Below, piece by piece: positions 40,392-49,232 of a stretch of 64,000 nucleotides of DNA. The position numbers were made by a program, and so were the translations under genes. The notes below the pieces were generated by a model. That model was not told where the DNA came from. It worked only from the letters and a program-made list of their open reading frames with translations, and ran no database searches. How positions within the stretch are numbered: position 1 is the stretch's first letter; every line of letters starts with the position of its first letter. Origin of the DNA: Collimonas rhizosphaerae (GTDB lineage Bacteria; Pseudomonadota; Gammaproteobacteria; Burkholderiales; Burkholderiaceae_D); NCBI RefSeq assembly GCF_038896935.1, contig NZ_JBANDC010000005.1, positions 186,001-250,000 of the forward strand, written 5' to 3'.

Positions 40392-41744
40392 ATGGAAAAA
40401 ACGATGCAAAAGAAAGTATTCATCAAGACCTTCGGGTGCCAGATGAACGAATACGACTCGGACAAGATGGCCGACGTCCTGAACGCGTCCGACGGCTTGA
40501 TCAAGACTGATCGCCCGGAGGATGCCGACGTGATCCTGCTCAATACCTGTTCGGTGCGCGAAAAGGCGCAGGAGAAAGTGTTTTCCGACCTCGGCCGCCT
40601 GCGCGAACTGAAGCGCAACAATCCTGACCTGCTGATCGGCGTCGGCGGCTGCGTGGCGTCGCAAGAAGGCGCGGCGATCGTCAAGCGGGCGCCATATGTC
40701 GACATGGTGTTCGGCCCGCAGACCCTGCACCGCTTGCCGGAGATGATCAGCCAGCGGCGCGCCACCGGCCATTCGCAAGTCGACATCAGCTTTCCCGAAA
40801 TCGAGAAATTCGACCACATGCCGCCGGCCAAGGTTGAAGGCACGACTGCATTCGTGTCGATCATGGAAGGCTGCAGCAAATATTGCAGCTACTGCGTAGT
40901 GCCCTACACCCGCGGCGAAGAAGTCTCGCGCCGGTTTGAAGACGTGCTGACCGAAGTGGCCGGACTGGCCGAGCAAGGCGTCAAGGAAATCACGCTGCTG
41001 GGGCAAAATGTCAACGCCTTCCGCGGCGCCATGGCGGATGGCGAGATTGCCGATTTCGCGCTGCTGATCGAGTACATCGCCGAGATCCCCGGCATCGAAC
41101 GGATCCGTTTCGTCACCAGCCATCCCAAGGAATTCACGCAGCGCCTGATCGATACCTACGCCAAGGTGCCGAAGCTGGTCGACCATTTATACCTGCCGGC
41201 GCAGCACGGTTCGGACCGCATCCTGTCGGCCATGAAACGCGGCTATACCGTGCTGGAATACAAATCGGTGATCCGCCGCCTACGCCAGGTGCGGCCCAAC
41301 ATCACGATTTCCAGCGACTTCATCGTCGGTTTCCCGGGCGAGACCGACGCCGACTTCGAGGCGCTGATGAAACTGATCGCCGACATCGGCTACGACAACA
41401 GCTTCAGCTTCATCTTCAGCCCGCGGCCGGGCACGCCTGCGGCCAACCTGCAGGACGACACGCCGCACGAAGTCAAGCTGAAACGGCTGCATCGGCTGCA
41501 AGCGGCGGTGGAAGAAAATATCGGCAAGATCAGCGCCGCCATGGTCGGCAGCGTGCAGCGCATCCTGGTCGAAGGGCCGTCCAAGAAAAACCCGGCCGAC
41601 CTGCAGGGGCGCACCGAGAACAACCGCGTAGTCAATTTCGATGCCGGCCCTGACGGCGCGCGCCTGGTCGGGCAGCTGATAGATGTAAAGATTACAGACA
41701 CTTATACCTACACCCTGCGCGGCGAGATCGTGCTGGCAGACTAG
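40392..41744 (+). CDS. miaB: tRNA-2-methylthio-N6-dimethylallyladenosine synthase
   Basis: 450 residues; ATG 40404 is an alternative start. N-terminal UPF0004 domain with three cluster cysteines (TFGCQMN, NTCSVRE, GGCVASQ), radical-SAM motif CSKYCSYC near residue 160, and a C-terminal TRAM domain (VLVEGPSKKNP-like, NNRVVNF). It adds a methylthio group to i6A37 of tRNAs that read UNN codons. Followed by phoH and ybeY, the usual order. Confidence 0.95.
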   Translation: MEKTMQKKVFIKTFGCQMNEYDSDKMADVLNASDGLIKTDRPEDADVILLNTCSVREKAQEKVFSDLGRLRELKRNNPDLLIGVGGCVASQEGAAIVKRAPYVDMVFGPQTLHRLPEMISQRRATGHSQVDISFPEIEKFDHMPPAKVEGTTAFVSIMEGCSKYCSYCVVPYTRGEEVSRRFEDVLTEVAGLAEQGVKEITLLGQNVNAFRGAMADGEIADFALLIEYIAEIPGIERIRFVTSHPKEFTQRLIDTYAKVPKLVDHLYLPAQHGSDRILSAMKRGYTVLEYKSVIRRLRQVRPNITISSDFIVGFPGETDADFEALMKLIADIGYDNSFSFIFSPRPGTPAANLQDDTPHEVKLKRLHRLQAAVEENIGKISAAMVGSVQRILVEGPSKKNPADLQGRTENNRVVNFDAGPDGARLVGQLIDVKITDTYTYTLRGEIVLAD

Positions 41745-41796
41745 CCCGCCGATACAGCGCCCGCCAACCACGCACACCAGATAAACACACCATAGT

Positions 41797-42948
41797 TTGA
41801 AAACTAAAACACCTACCCAGCCGCATTATTTCATCCCGCAGCCGCTAGACAATACGCGGCTGGCGCACCTGTGCGGCCCGCTGGATGAAAACCTGCGGCA
41901 GATTTCGGCGGCGCTAGACGTGTCGATTTTCCGGCGCGGCGACAAATTCATCGCCGCCGGCAGCAATGCGGAACGCGCGGTGGAAATCCTCGACCAGTTT
42001 TACGCCATCGCCAACAAGGTGATTTCGGTAGATGAAATCCAGCTGGCGCTGGTGGAGCAGCGCGCCAAGCTGGGCATGAAGCCGAAAGCGGCCAAGGGCA
42101 ACGGCAAGGCTGCCGGCGCATCCGGCGCTGCTGCGGATGCCGATCCTGCCGAAGCAGAGCTGACCGAGACGGACATCGAAAGCCCGGTCCTGAAAACCCG
42201 CCGCAGCGACCTGCGCGGCCGCACGCCGCATCAAAGCCAGTACATCCGATCGATCCTGGAACACGACGTGACGCTGGGTATTGGGCCGGCCGGCACCGGC
42301 AAGACCTACCTGGCGGTTGCCTGCGCGGTTGACGCCCTGGAGCGCGACGCCGTCAAGCGCATCGTGCTGACGCGGCCTGCGGTGGAAGCCGGCGAGCGCC
42401 TGGGTTTCCTGCCCGGCGACCTGGCGCAGAAAGTCGATCCCTACCTGCGCCCTCTGTATGACGCGCTGTATGACTTGCTGGGATTTGACCGCACCCAGAA
42501 AATGTTCGAGAAGCAGGCGATCGAGATCGCGCCGCTGGCTTACATGCGCGGCCGCACGCTGAACCATGCGTTCATCATCCTGGACGAGGCGCAGAACACC
42601 ACGCCGGAACAGATGAAGATGTTCCTGACCCGGATCGGCTTCGGCAGCAAGGCCGTGGTCACCGGCGACGTTACCCAGATCGACTTGCAGCGCGGCCAGA
42701 AGAGCGGCCTGATCGATGCCATGAACATCCTGAAAGACGTGCGCGGCATTGCCTTCACCCGCTTCAACAGCAGCGACGTGGTGCGCCATCCGCTGGTGGC
42801 GCGCATTGTCGATGCCTATGAGTCGGCAGCCCAGGCGGCGCCGGTAGCGTCCACCCATGGCGTCATCGAAGCCGCCACGCCGCAAGCAGCCAAACCCGCC
42901 AAACCGGTGCAGACCGGGATCACCAAAACAGCCCGGAATCGTAAGTAA
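41797..42948 (+). CDS. ybeZ: PhoH-like ATPase (YbeZ)
   Basis: 383 residues with a TTG start. Walker A GPAGTGKTYLAVACA at about 165 and Walker B IILDEAQN, inside the PhoH domain. The N-terminal 110 residues and the Ala-rich linker (AAGASGAAADADPAE) are typical of YbeZ. It partners YbeY in ribosome and RNA metabolism. Six bases before ybeY. Confidence 0.9.
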   Translation: MKTKTPTQPHYFIPQPLDNTRLAHLCGPLDENLRQISAALDVSIFRRGDKFIAAGSNAERAVEILDQFYAIANKVISVDEIQLALVEQRAKLGMKPKAAKGNGKAAGASGAAADADPAEAELTETDIESPVLKTRRSDLRGRTPHQSQYIRSILEHDVTLGIGPAGTGKTYLAVACAVDALERDAVKRIVLTRPAVEAGERLGFLPGDLAQKVDPYLRPLYDALYDLLGFDRTQKMFEKQAIEIAPLAYMRGRTLNHAFIILDEAQNTTPEQMKMFLTRIGFGSKAVVTGDVTQIDLQRGQKSGLIDAMNILKDVRGIAFTRFNSSDVVRHPLVARIVDAYESAAQAAPVASTHGVIEAATPQAAKPAKPVQTGITKTARNRK

Positions 42949-42953
42949 GCACA

Positions 42954-43421
42954 ATGTCGCAAAAAAATAAACTCTCCCTGTCGGTCCAATACCCCGATCC
43001 ACGCCTGCAAGACAGTGTGCCGCGCCCGCAATTGCGGCGCTGGGTGCAGGCGGCATTGCTGGCGCCGGCCGAACTGACGCTCCGTTTCGTCGACGCCGAC
43101 GAAGGGCGTGCCCTGAACCGCGATTATCGCGGCAAGGATTACGCCACCAATGTGCTGACGTTTGCTTATTCGGAAGACCAGGACGAAGAAGACAGCGGCA
43201 TTACCCAGGCCGACATTATCCTGTGCACCGATGTCTTGCAGCGCGAAGCAGAAGAACAAGGCAAGTCGCTGGTGGAACATGCCGCGCATCTGGTGGTGCA
43301 TGGCGTCCTGCATGCGCAAGGTTACGACCACGAGGACGATGAAGAAGCGATGGAAATGGAAAACCTGGAAATTGAAATCCTGCACAAGCTGGGCTGGCCC
43401 AATCCCTACGCCGACCGGTAA
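42954..43421 (+). CDS. ybeY: Endoribonuclease YbeY
   Basis: 155 residues. The metal site HGVLHAQGYDH (H-x3-H-x5-H) near residue 116 is complete. YbeY takes part in 16S rRNA 3'-end maturation and 70S quality control. Co-transcribed with the PhoH-like gene. Confidence 0.95.
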   Translation: MSQKNKLSLSVQYPDPRLQDSVPRPQLRRWVQAALLAPAELTLRFVDADEGRALNRDYRGKDYATNVLTFAYSEDQDEEDSGITQADIILCTDVLQREAEEQGKSLVEHAAHLVVHGVLHAQGYDHEDDEEAMEMENLEIEILHKLGWPNPYADR

Positions 43422-43438
43422 TTCGCTTCCGCCCCGAT

Positions 43439-43464
43439 AAAACGCCGCTTTTGCGGCGTTTTTC
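43439..43464. terminator. Rho-independent terminator after ybeY
   Basis: AAAACGCCGC pairs with GCGGCGTTTT around TTTT, followed by TTTC. Closes the miaB-phoH-ybeY group. Confidence 0.85.
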
Positions 43465-43618
43465 ATTTCTGCGGCCGGATTTCGATTTTCATTTGAGAAT
43501 CAAAGGTTTGCAGAATAAATATTGCCATTCATGCATTACATATTTCCCCTTATCTTTTTAATTAATAAGATTATGATGAATTCATGTAATGAACCGACCT
43601 GGCCCGCGACTAAGCCAC

Positions 43619-43711
43619 ATGAAAACCCTCATTGCTCAGTTGCCGGAGACTACCGTGAACCAAGTCACGCCACCCATGGCGATCGTCCATCCTCTTGCGC
43701 AGGTGACCTGA
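43619..43711 (+). CDS. Possible 30-residue leader peptide
   Basis: MKTLIAQLPETTVNQVTPPM then AIVHPLAQVT and a TGA directly abutting the ATG of the cytochrome gene. Could couple translation; weak evidence beyond position. Confidence 0.25.
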   Translation: MKTLIAQLPETTVNQVTPPMAIVHPLAQVT

Positions 43712-44317
43712 ATGCCAGCCCCTGCCATCAAAAAAACCGTCATCCACCCGATCTGGCTGCGCGTCACCCATTGGCTCAACGCGCTGGCGGTGATCATCAT
43801 GATCCTGAGCGGCTGGCGCATCTATAACGCATCGCCGATCTTTCCGTTCCGCATTCCCAGCGAATGGACATTGGGCGGCTGGCTGGGCGGCGCCTTGCAA
43901 TGGCATTTTGCCGCCATGTGGCTGCTGTTCTTCAACGGCCTGGTTTACCTGCTGCTGAATGCCGGCAGCGGCCGCTTGTGGAAAAAATTCCTGCCGCTGC
44001 GCCCGGCTGAAGTAGTGCAGGATTTTGTCAAAGCGCTGCGCGGCAAGCTGCAGCACGACGCCCTCGATCATTACAACGCGGTACAGAAACTGGCGTATGT
44101 CTCGGTCATCCTGGACCTGATCCTGCTGGTGGTCTCCGGCCTGGCTATCTGGAAGTCGGTGCAGTTCCCGCTCCTGCGCGAGCTGATGGGCGGTTTCGAT
44201 AATGCCAGGATCGTGCATTTCTGCGCGATGAGCTTCCTGGTCGCATTTATCGTGGTGCATATCATCATGGTGGCGCTGGTGCCGCGTACGCTGCTGGCCA
44301 TGCTGCGCGGCCGCTAA
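43712..44317 (+). CDS. Cytochrome b561-type membrane subunit (core copy)
   Basis: 201 residues. Four helices with haem histidines in RVTHWLNALAV, LQWHFAAMW, VHFCAMSF and VVHIIMVAL. Paralogous to 26924-27784 but without its N-terminal and loop extensions. Transfers electrons between the quinone pool and the periplasmic molybdoenzyme encoded 17 bases downstream. Confidence 0.85.
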   Translation: MPAPAIKKTVIHPIWLRVTHWLNALAVIIMILSGWRIYNASPIFPFRIPSEWTLGGWLGGALQWHFAAMWLLFFNGLVYLLLNAGSGRLWKKFLPLRPAEVVQDFVKALRGKLQHDALDHYNAVQKLAYVSVILDLILLVVSGLAIWKSVQFPLLRELMGGFDNARIVHFCAMSFLVAFIVVHIIMVALVPRTLLAMLRGR

Positions 44318-44334
44318 GGTGAATGGAGACAATC

Positions 44335-45108
<774 letters not shown>

Positions 45109-45177
45109 GCTGGCAAGCAGCCCTGCAGCACCCGCTGATTTTTACGGCACTTTCGCCACTTTTACCTGGAGATACAA

Positions 45178-45462
45178 ATGAAAAAGAGCCTCACAACCCT
45201 GCTGGTTACCTGCCTGATGATGACTGCCGGCGGCGTCTATGCACAAGATGCGATGTCGAAGGACGCGATGTCCAAAGACGCCATGTCCAAGGATGCCATG
45301 TCCAAGGACGCCATGTCGAAAGATGGCATGGACAAGCCGGCCATGGCCAAGGATGCAATGAAAAAGAAAGCCCACGCCAAGAAAGACGCCATGGCGAAAG
45401 ATGCGATGAGCAAGGATGCCATGGGCAAAGACGGCATGGCCAAAGATGAAATGAAGAAATAA
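45178..45462 (+). CDS. Pentapeptide MxKDx repeat protein
   Basis: 94 residues. Signal peptide ends GVYAQ. The mature protein is almost only tandem pentapeptides (DAMSK, DGMDK, AMAKD) alternating acidic and basic residues with Met every five. It matches the MxKDx repeat family, of unknown function. Regular Met and Asp suggest metal binding or oxidation sensing, by inference. Downstream of the cytochrome/Mo-oxidase pair, where family members often occur. Confidence 0.9.
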   Translation: MKKSLTTLLVTCLMMTAGGVYAQDAMSKDAMSKDAMSKDAMSKDAMSKDGMDKPAMAKDAMKKKAHAKKDAMAKDAMSKDAMGKDGMAKDEMKK

Positions 45463-45477
45463 TTATCTTTTCCACAA

Positions 45478-45516
45478 TGCGGCGGTCGGTGCTTTCGGGC
45501 AGCGGCCGCTTTTTTC
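45478..45516. terminator. Terminator after the MxKDx gene
   Basis: GCGGCGGTCG region pairs imperfectly with CAGCGGCCGC, followed by TTTTTTC. Confidence 0.6.
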
Positions 45517-45640
45517 ATGCCTGGAACTCGTCTGCCGGCGCCACAAAAAAATCCCGCAAACCTGTGCGTTTCGTCGTCCTGTCACATATTTGTTGTATCC
45601 TATTGCTTCCGAAACAATGTGAAACCAAGGCTAACGCCAT

Positions 45641-46522
45641 ATGCCAGAGCACCCTAGTAGCGTCAAATCATTTGACGCTAAACCCCACCGGTCGTTATTC
45701 GAACGCCTGACCGCACTGATTTCTCCCGAACCTGAAAATCGCGCCGAACTGCTCGATGTGCTGCAAGACGCACACGAACGCAACCTGATCGACGCCGACG
45801 CGCTGTCGATGATCGAAGGCGTGTTCCAGGTCTCCGACCTCTCCGCCCGCGACATCATGATCCCGCGTTCGCAAATGGACATGATCGACGTCACCAAACC
45901 GATCGAAGACTGGATGCCGGAAGTCCTGTCGACCGCCCACTCGCGCTTCCCTGCCGTCGACGGCGAGCGCGACAAGGTGATCGGCATCCTGCTGGCGAAA
46001 GACCTGCTGCGCTACTACGCCGAAGATTCTTTCGACGTGCGCGACATGCTGCGGCCTGCCGTGTTTATCCCCGAATCGAAACGCCTCAACGTCTTGCTGC
46101 GCGATTTCCGCGCCAACCGCAACCACATGGCGATCGTGGTCGACGAATACGGCGGCGTCGCCGGCCTGATCACGATTGAAGACGTGCTGGAGCAGATCGT
46201 CGGCGACATCGAAGACGAATATGACTTCGACGAAGAAGAAGACAATATCCTCGCCATCCGCGACGGCGACCATGGCGGCCGCTGGCGGGTCAAGGCGCTG
46301 ACCGAGATCGAACAGTTCAACGAAACGCTGGAGACGGCGCTGGTGGATGAAGACGTCGACACCATCGGCGGCCTGGTCGCCAACCATCTTGGACGCGTGC
46401 CGCGCAAAGGCGATGAGTTCACGATAGACAATGTGCGCTTTGAAGTGCTGCGCGCCGATGCGCGCCAGGTGCATGTCTTGCTGGTCGAGAAATTGCCGGA
46501 ATCGGCTCACGAAGAGTCCTGA
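45641..46522 (+). CDS. corC: CorC/HlyC-family transporter-associated protein
   Basis: 293 residues. Acidic N-terminus, two CBS domains (about 65-125 and 130-190: SRFPAVDGERDKVIGILLAK, VDEYGGVAGLITIEDVLEQI) and a C-terminal CorC_HlyC domain (VNHLGRVPRKGDEFTIDNVR-like). It helps cobalt and magnesium export. It lies directly before lnt, as in most proteobacteria. Confidence 0.9.
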   Translation: MPEHPSSVKSFDAKPHRSLFERLTALISPEPENRAELLDVLQDAHERNLIDADALSMIEGVFQVSDLSARDIMIPRSQMDMIDVTKPIEDWMPEVLSTAHSRFPAVDGERDKVIGILLAKDLLRYYAEDSFDVRDMLRPAVFIPESKRLNVLLRDFRANRNHMAIVVDEYGGVAGLITIEDVLEQIVGDIEDEYDFDEEEDNILAIRDGDHGGRWRVKALTEIEQFNETLETALVDEDVDTIGGLVANHLGRVPRKGDEFTIDNVRFEVLRADARQVHVLLVEKLPESAHEES

Positions 46523-46595
46523 AAAAGAGCATGGGCCGGCGCCTGGCCGCACTGGCGCCGGCTCACTCCATCCAAGAGCAAGATCACCGCTGCCC

Positions 46596-48137
46596 ATGAG
46601 TTTTCGCCTGACTTCGTTTCCTAAACTTTCCCTGCTGCTGCCGCTGGCCGCCCTTACCGGCGCCGTCAACGTGTTTGCCTTCGCGCCGTATGGGCTGTGG
46701 CCGGTCCAGCTGCTGACGCTGGCGCTGTTCGTGTTCTGCCTGATCCGCGTCCCCGCCATCAAGCATGGCGCCCTGCTGGGCTGGGCCTATGGTTTCGGCT
46801 GGGTGGCGCACGGCGTCTACTGGATTTATATTTCGCTGCATGACTTTGGCGCTTTGCCGGGCTGGCTGGCGGCGCTGGCGGTAGCGCTGCTGGCGGCCAT
46901 CATGGGGCTGTACATGGCCATCGGCACCGCTGCCGCGCTCTGGCTGCGGCGCCGCTGGTCGGCTTCGCCGCTGCTGTTTGCGCTGGCGATTTTCCCGGCC
47001 CTGTGGGCGCTGACGGAATGGCTGCGCGGCTGGCTGTTTACCGGTTTTCCCTGGCTGATTTCGGGCTATGCCCATACCGCCGGTCCGCTCGCCGGTTATG
47101 CGCCGCTGGTCGGGGTCTATGGCATCGGCGGCATTTCGGCGCTGATCGCCGGCTGCCTGGCCTTGCTGCCGCGCCACAAAGCGCCGGCGATCGCCGCCGT
47201 GCTGGTGCTGGCCGCGGGCCTTGGCCTGCACCAGTTCAACTGGACCGCGCCGCATGGCAAGCCGATTTCGGTGCGCCTGCTGCAAGGCAACGTGCCACAG
47301 GAAGAAAAATTCGATAACGCCCAGATCGTCAATTCCCTGCGGCTGTATATCGACATGATCCGCTCCGCGCCCGCAGACCTGATCGCCACGCCCGAGACGG
47401 CGATACCGATCCTGCAAACCCAGCTGCCGCCGGACTATATCCCTGCGTTGGCCGAGTTCGCGCGGCAAAGCGGCAGCCACATCGCGCTCGGCATTCCCTA
47501 TATCGACGGCCCCGAGCGCTACTCCAACAGCGTGGTCGGCATCTCGCCCCAAACCGAAGATCGCTCCTACCGTTACGATAAGCAGCACCTTGTGCCGTTC
47601 GGCGAATTCGTCCCCCTGGGCTTCCGCTGGTTTGTCGACATGATGAACATCCCGCTAGGCGATTTCACCCGCGGCGCAGTGGTGCAGGCGCCGTTCGCGG
47701 TGAAAGACCAATGGGTGTTGCCCAACATCTGCTACGAAGACTTGTTCGGCGAAGAAATCGCCGGGCAACTGGCCGCCACCCGGGTCGCCGGCAAACCCAC
47801 CGCCACGCTGCTGCTGAACATGTCGAATATCGCCTGGTTCGGCAATACGATTGCATTGCCGCAACATTTGCAGATATCGCAAATGCGCAGCCTGGAAACC
47901 GGCCGCCCGATGCTGCGCGCAACCAATACCGGCGCCACCGCCGTGATCGATCCGCACGGCGTGGTCCGCACCCGGCTGGTCCCATACAGCCGCGATGCGC
48001 TGGCGGTACCGGTGCAAGGCTATAGCGGCACAACACCGTATATCCTGCTGGGCAATCGCCTGATGCTGGCGCTGGCGCTCTCGATGCTGGCCGCCAGCTG
48101 GTGGTGGTGCGGCCGCAAAGCGCACCGGCAGCCCTAA
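46596..48137 (+). CDS. lnt: Apolipoprotein N-acyltransferase
   Basis: 513 residues from ATG 46596. Six or seven N-terminal helices, then a nitrilase-fold domain facing the periplasm with the triad E (TPETAIP), K (YDKQHLVPFGEF) and C (NICYEDLFG), and a final helix. Adds the third acyl chain to lipoproteins. An upstream frame to 46431 is only the end of corC in another frame. Confidence 0.95.
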   Translation: MSFRLTSFPKLSLLLPLAALTGAVNVFAFAPYGLWPVQLLTLALFVFCLIRVPAIKHGALLGWAYGFGWVAHGVYWIYISLHDFGALPGWLAALAVALLAAIMGLYMAIGTAAALWLRRRWSASPLLFALAIFPALWALTEWLRGWLFTGFPWLISGYAHTAGPLAGYAPLVGVYGIGGISALIAGCLALLPRHKAPAIAAVLVLAAGLGLHQFNWTAPHGKPISVRLLQGNVPQEEKFDNAQIVNSLRLYIDMIRSAPADLIATPETAIPILQTQLPPDYIPALAEFARQSGSHIALGIPYIDGPERYSNSVVGISPQTEDRSYRYDKQHLVPFGEFVPLGFRWFVDMMNIPLGDFTRGAVVQAPFAVKDQWVLPNICYEDLFGEEIAGQLAATRVAGKPTATLLLNMSNIAWFGNTIALPQHLQISQMRSLETGRPMLRATNTGATAVIDPHGVVRTRLVPYSRDALAVPVQGYSGTTPYILLGNRLMLALALSMLAASWWWCGRKAHRQP

Positions 48138-48151
48138 AGCGTTCAAAACCC

Positions 48152-48172
48152 GCTAAAATCGCTGGTTTTAGC
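48152..48172. terminator. Hairpin between lnt and glyQ
   Basis: GCTAAAA pairs with TTTTAGC around seven bases. Position suits a terminator, but no T-run follows. Confidence 0.4.
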
Positions 48173-48251
48173 GCTTATCCTCTTGCGCCCTTCGTCACCC
48201 TGAATTCCGCCCGATTTTCGGCACTTTACCGTATGGAAAAGCAACAAAACG

Positions 48252-49232
48252 ATGCTTACATTTCAACAAATCATTCTTAAACTACAAGATTACTGGGACG
48301 CTCAAGGCTGCGCCTTGCTGCAGCCTTACGACATGGAAGTCGGCGCCGGCACTTCGCATACCGCGACCTTCCTGCGCGCCATCGGCCCCGAACCCTGGCG
48401 CGCCGCCTATGTGCAGCCGTCGCGCCGTCCCAAGGATGGACGTTATGGCGAAAATCCGAACCGCCTGCAGCATTACTACCAATACCAGGTAGTGCTCAAG
48501 CCTGCGCCGGAAAACATCCTCGACCTGTACCTCGGTTCGCTGGCCGCACTTGGCCTGGACCTCAAGCGCAACGATGTGCGCTTCGTCGAAGACGACTGGG
48601 AAAACCCGACCCTGGGCGCCTGGGGCCTGGGCTGGGAAGTCTGGCTGAACGGCATGGAAGTGACGCAGTTCACGTATTTCCAGCAAGTCGGCGGCCTCGA
48701 TTGCAAGCCGGTGCTGGGTGAAATCACCTACGGCATCGAACGGCTGGCGATGTACTTGCAGGGCGTGGAAAATGTCTACGACCTGGTGTGGACCGAATGG
48801 GTTGAAAACGGCGTGACCAAGAAGCTAAGCTACGGCGACGTCTTCCACCAGAACGAAGTCGAACAGTCGACCTACAATTTCGAACACGCCAACACTGAAT
48901 TCCTGTTCCCGCTGTTCGGCAACTACGAAGCTGAAGCCAAGCGCCTGCTGGAGGTGCCGCTGGCGCTGCCTGCTTACGAGATGGTGCTGAAAGCAGCACA
49001 CACCTTCAACCTGCTGGATGCGCGCGGCGCGATTTCGGTCACCGAGCGCGCCGCTTACATGGGCCGGATCCGCAACCTGTCGCGCGCAGTGGCGCAGGCA
49101 TATTACGATTCACGGGCGAAGCTGGGCTTCCCGATGTGGGAGATCACCAAGGAAAACGGCGATCTGTTGTTGCAAGAATTTGGAGATGAATACATGGCGG
49201 CAGTAGCGCAGCGTGCGGGAGAAGCAGTATGA
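48252..49232 (+). CDS. glyQ: Glycyl-tRNA synthetase alpha subunit
   Basis: 326 residues. Class II motifs: GAGTSHTATFLRAIGPEPWR at the N-terminus, YVQPSRRPKDGRYGENPNRL, and GEITYGIERLAMYLQG. It charges glycine to tRNA-Gly with GlyS; overlaps glyS by four bases (ATGA). Confidence 0.95.
   Translation: MLTFQQIILKLQDYWDAQGCALLQPYDMEVGAGTSHTATFLRAIGPEPWRAAYVQPSRRPKDGRYGENPNRLQHYYQYQVVLKPAPENILDLYLGSLAALGLDLKRNDVRFVEDDWENPTLGAWGLGWEVWLNGMEVTQFTYFQQVGGLDCKPVLGEITYGIERLAMYLQGVENVYDLVWTEWVENGVTKKLSYGDVFHQNEVEQSTYNFEHANTEFLFPLFGNYEAEAKRLLEVPLALPAYEMVLKAAHTFNLLDARGAISVTERAAYMGRIRNLSRAVAQAYYDSRAKLGFPMWEITKENGDLLLQEFGDEYMAAVAQRAGEAV

Noticed and set aside
45235..45440. CRISPR or tandem DNA repeat
   Set aside because: The periodicity is 15 bases in frame and encodes MxKDx pentapeptides.
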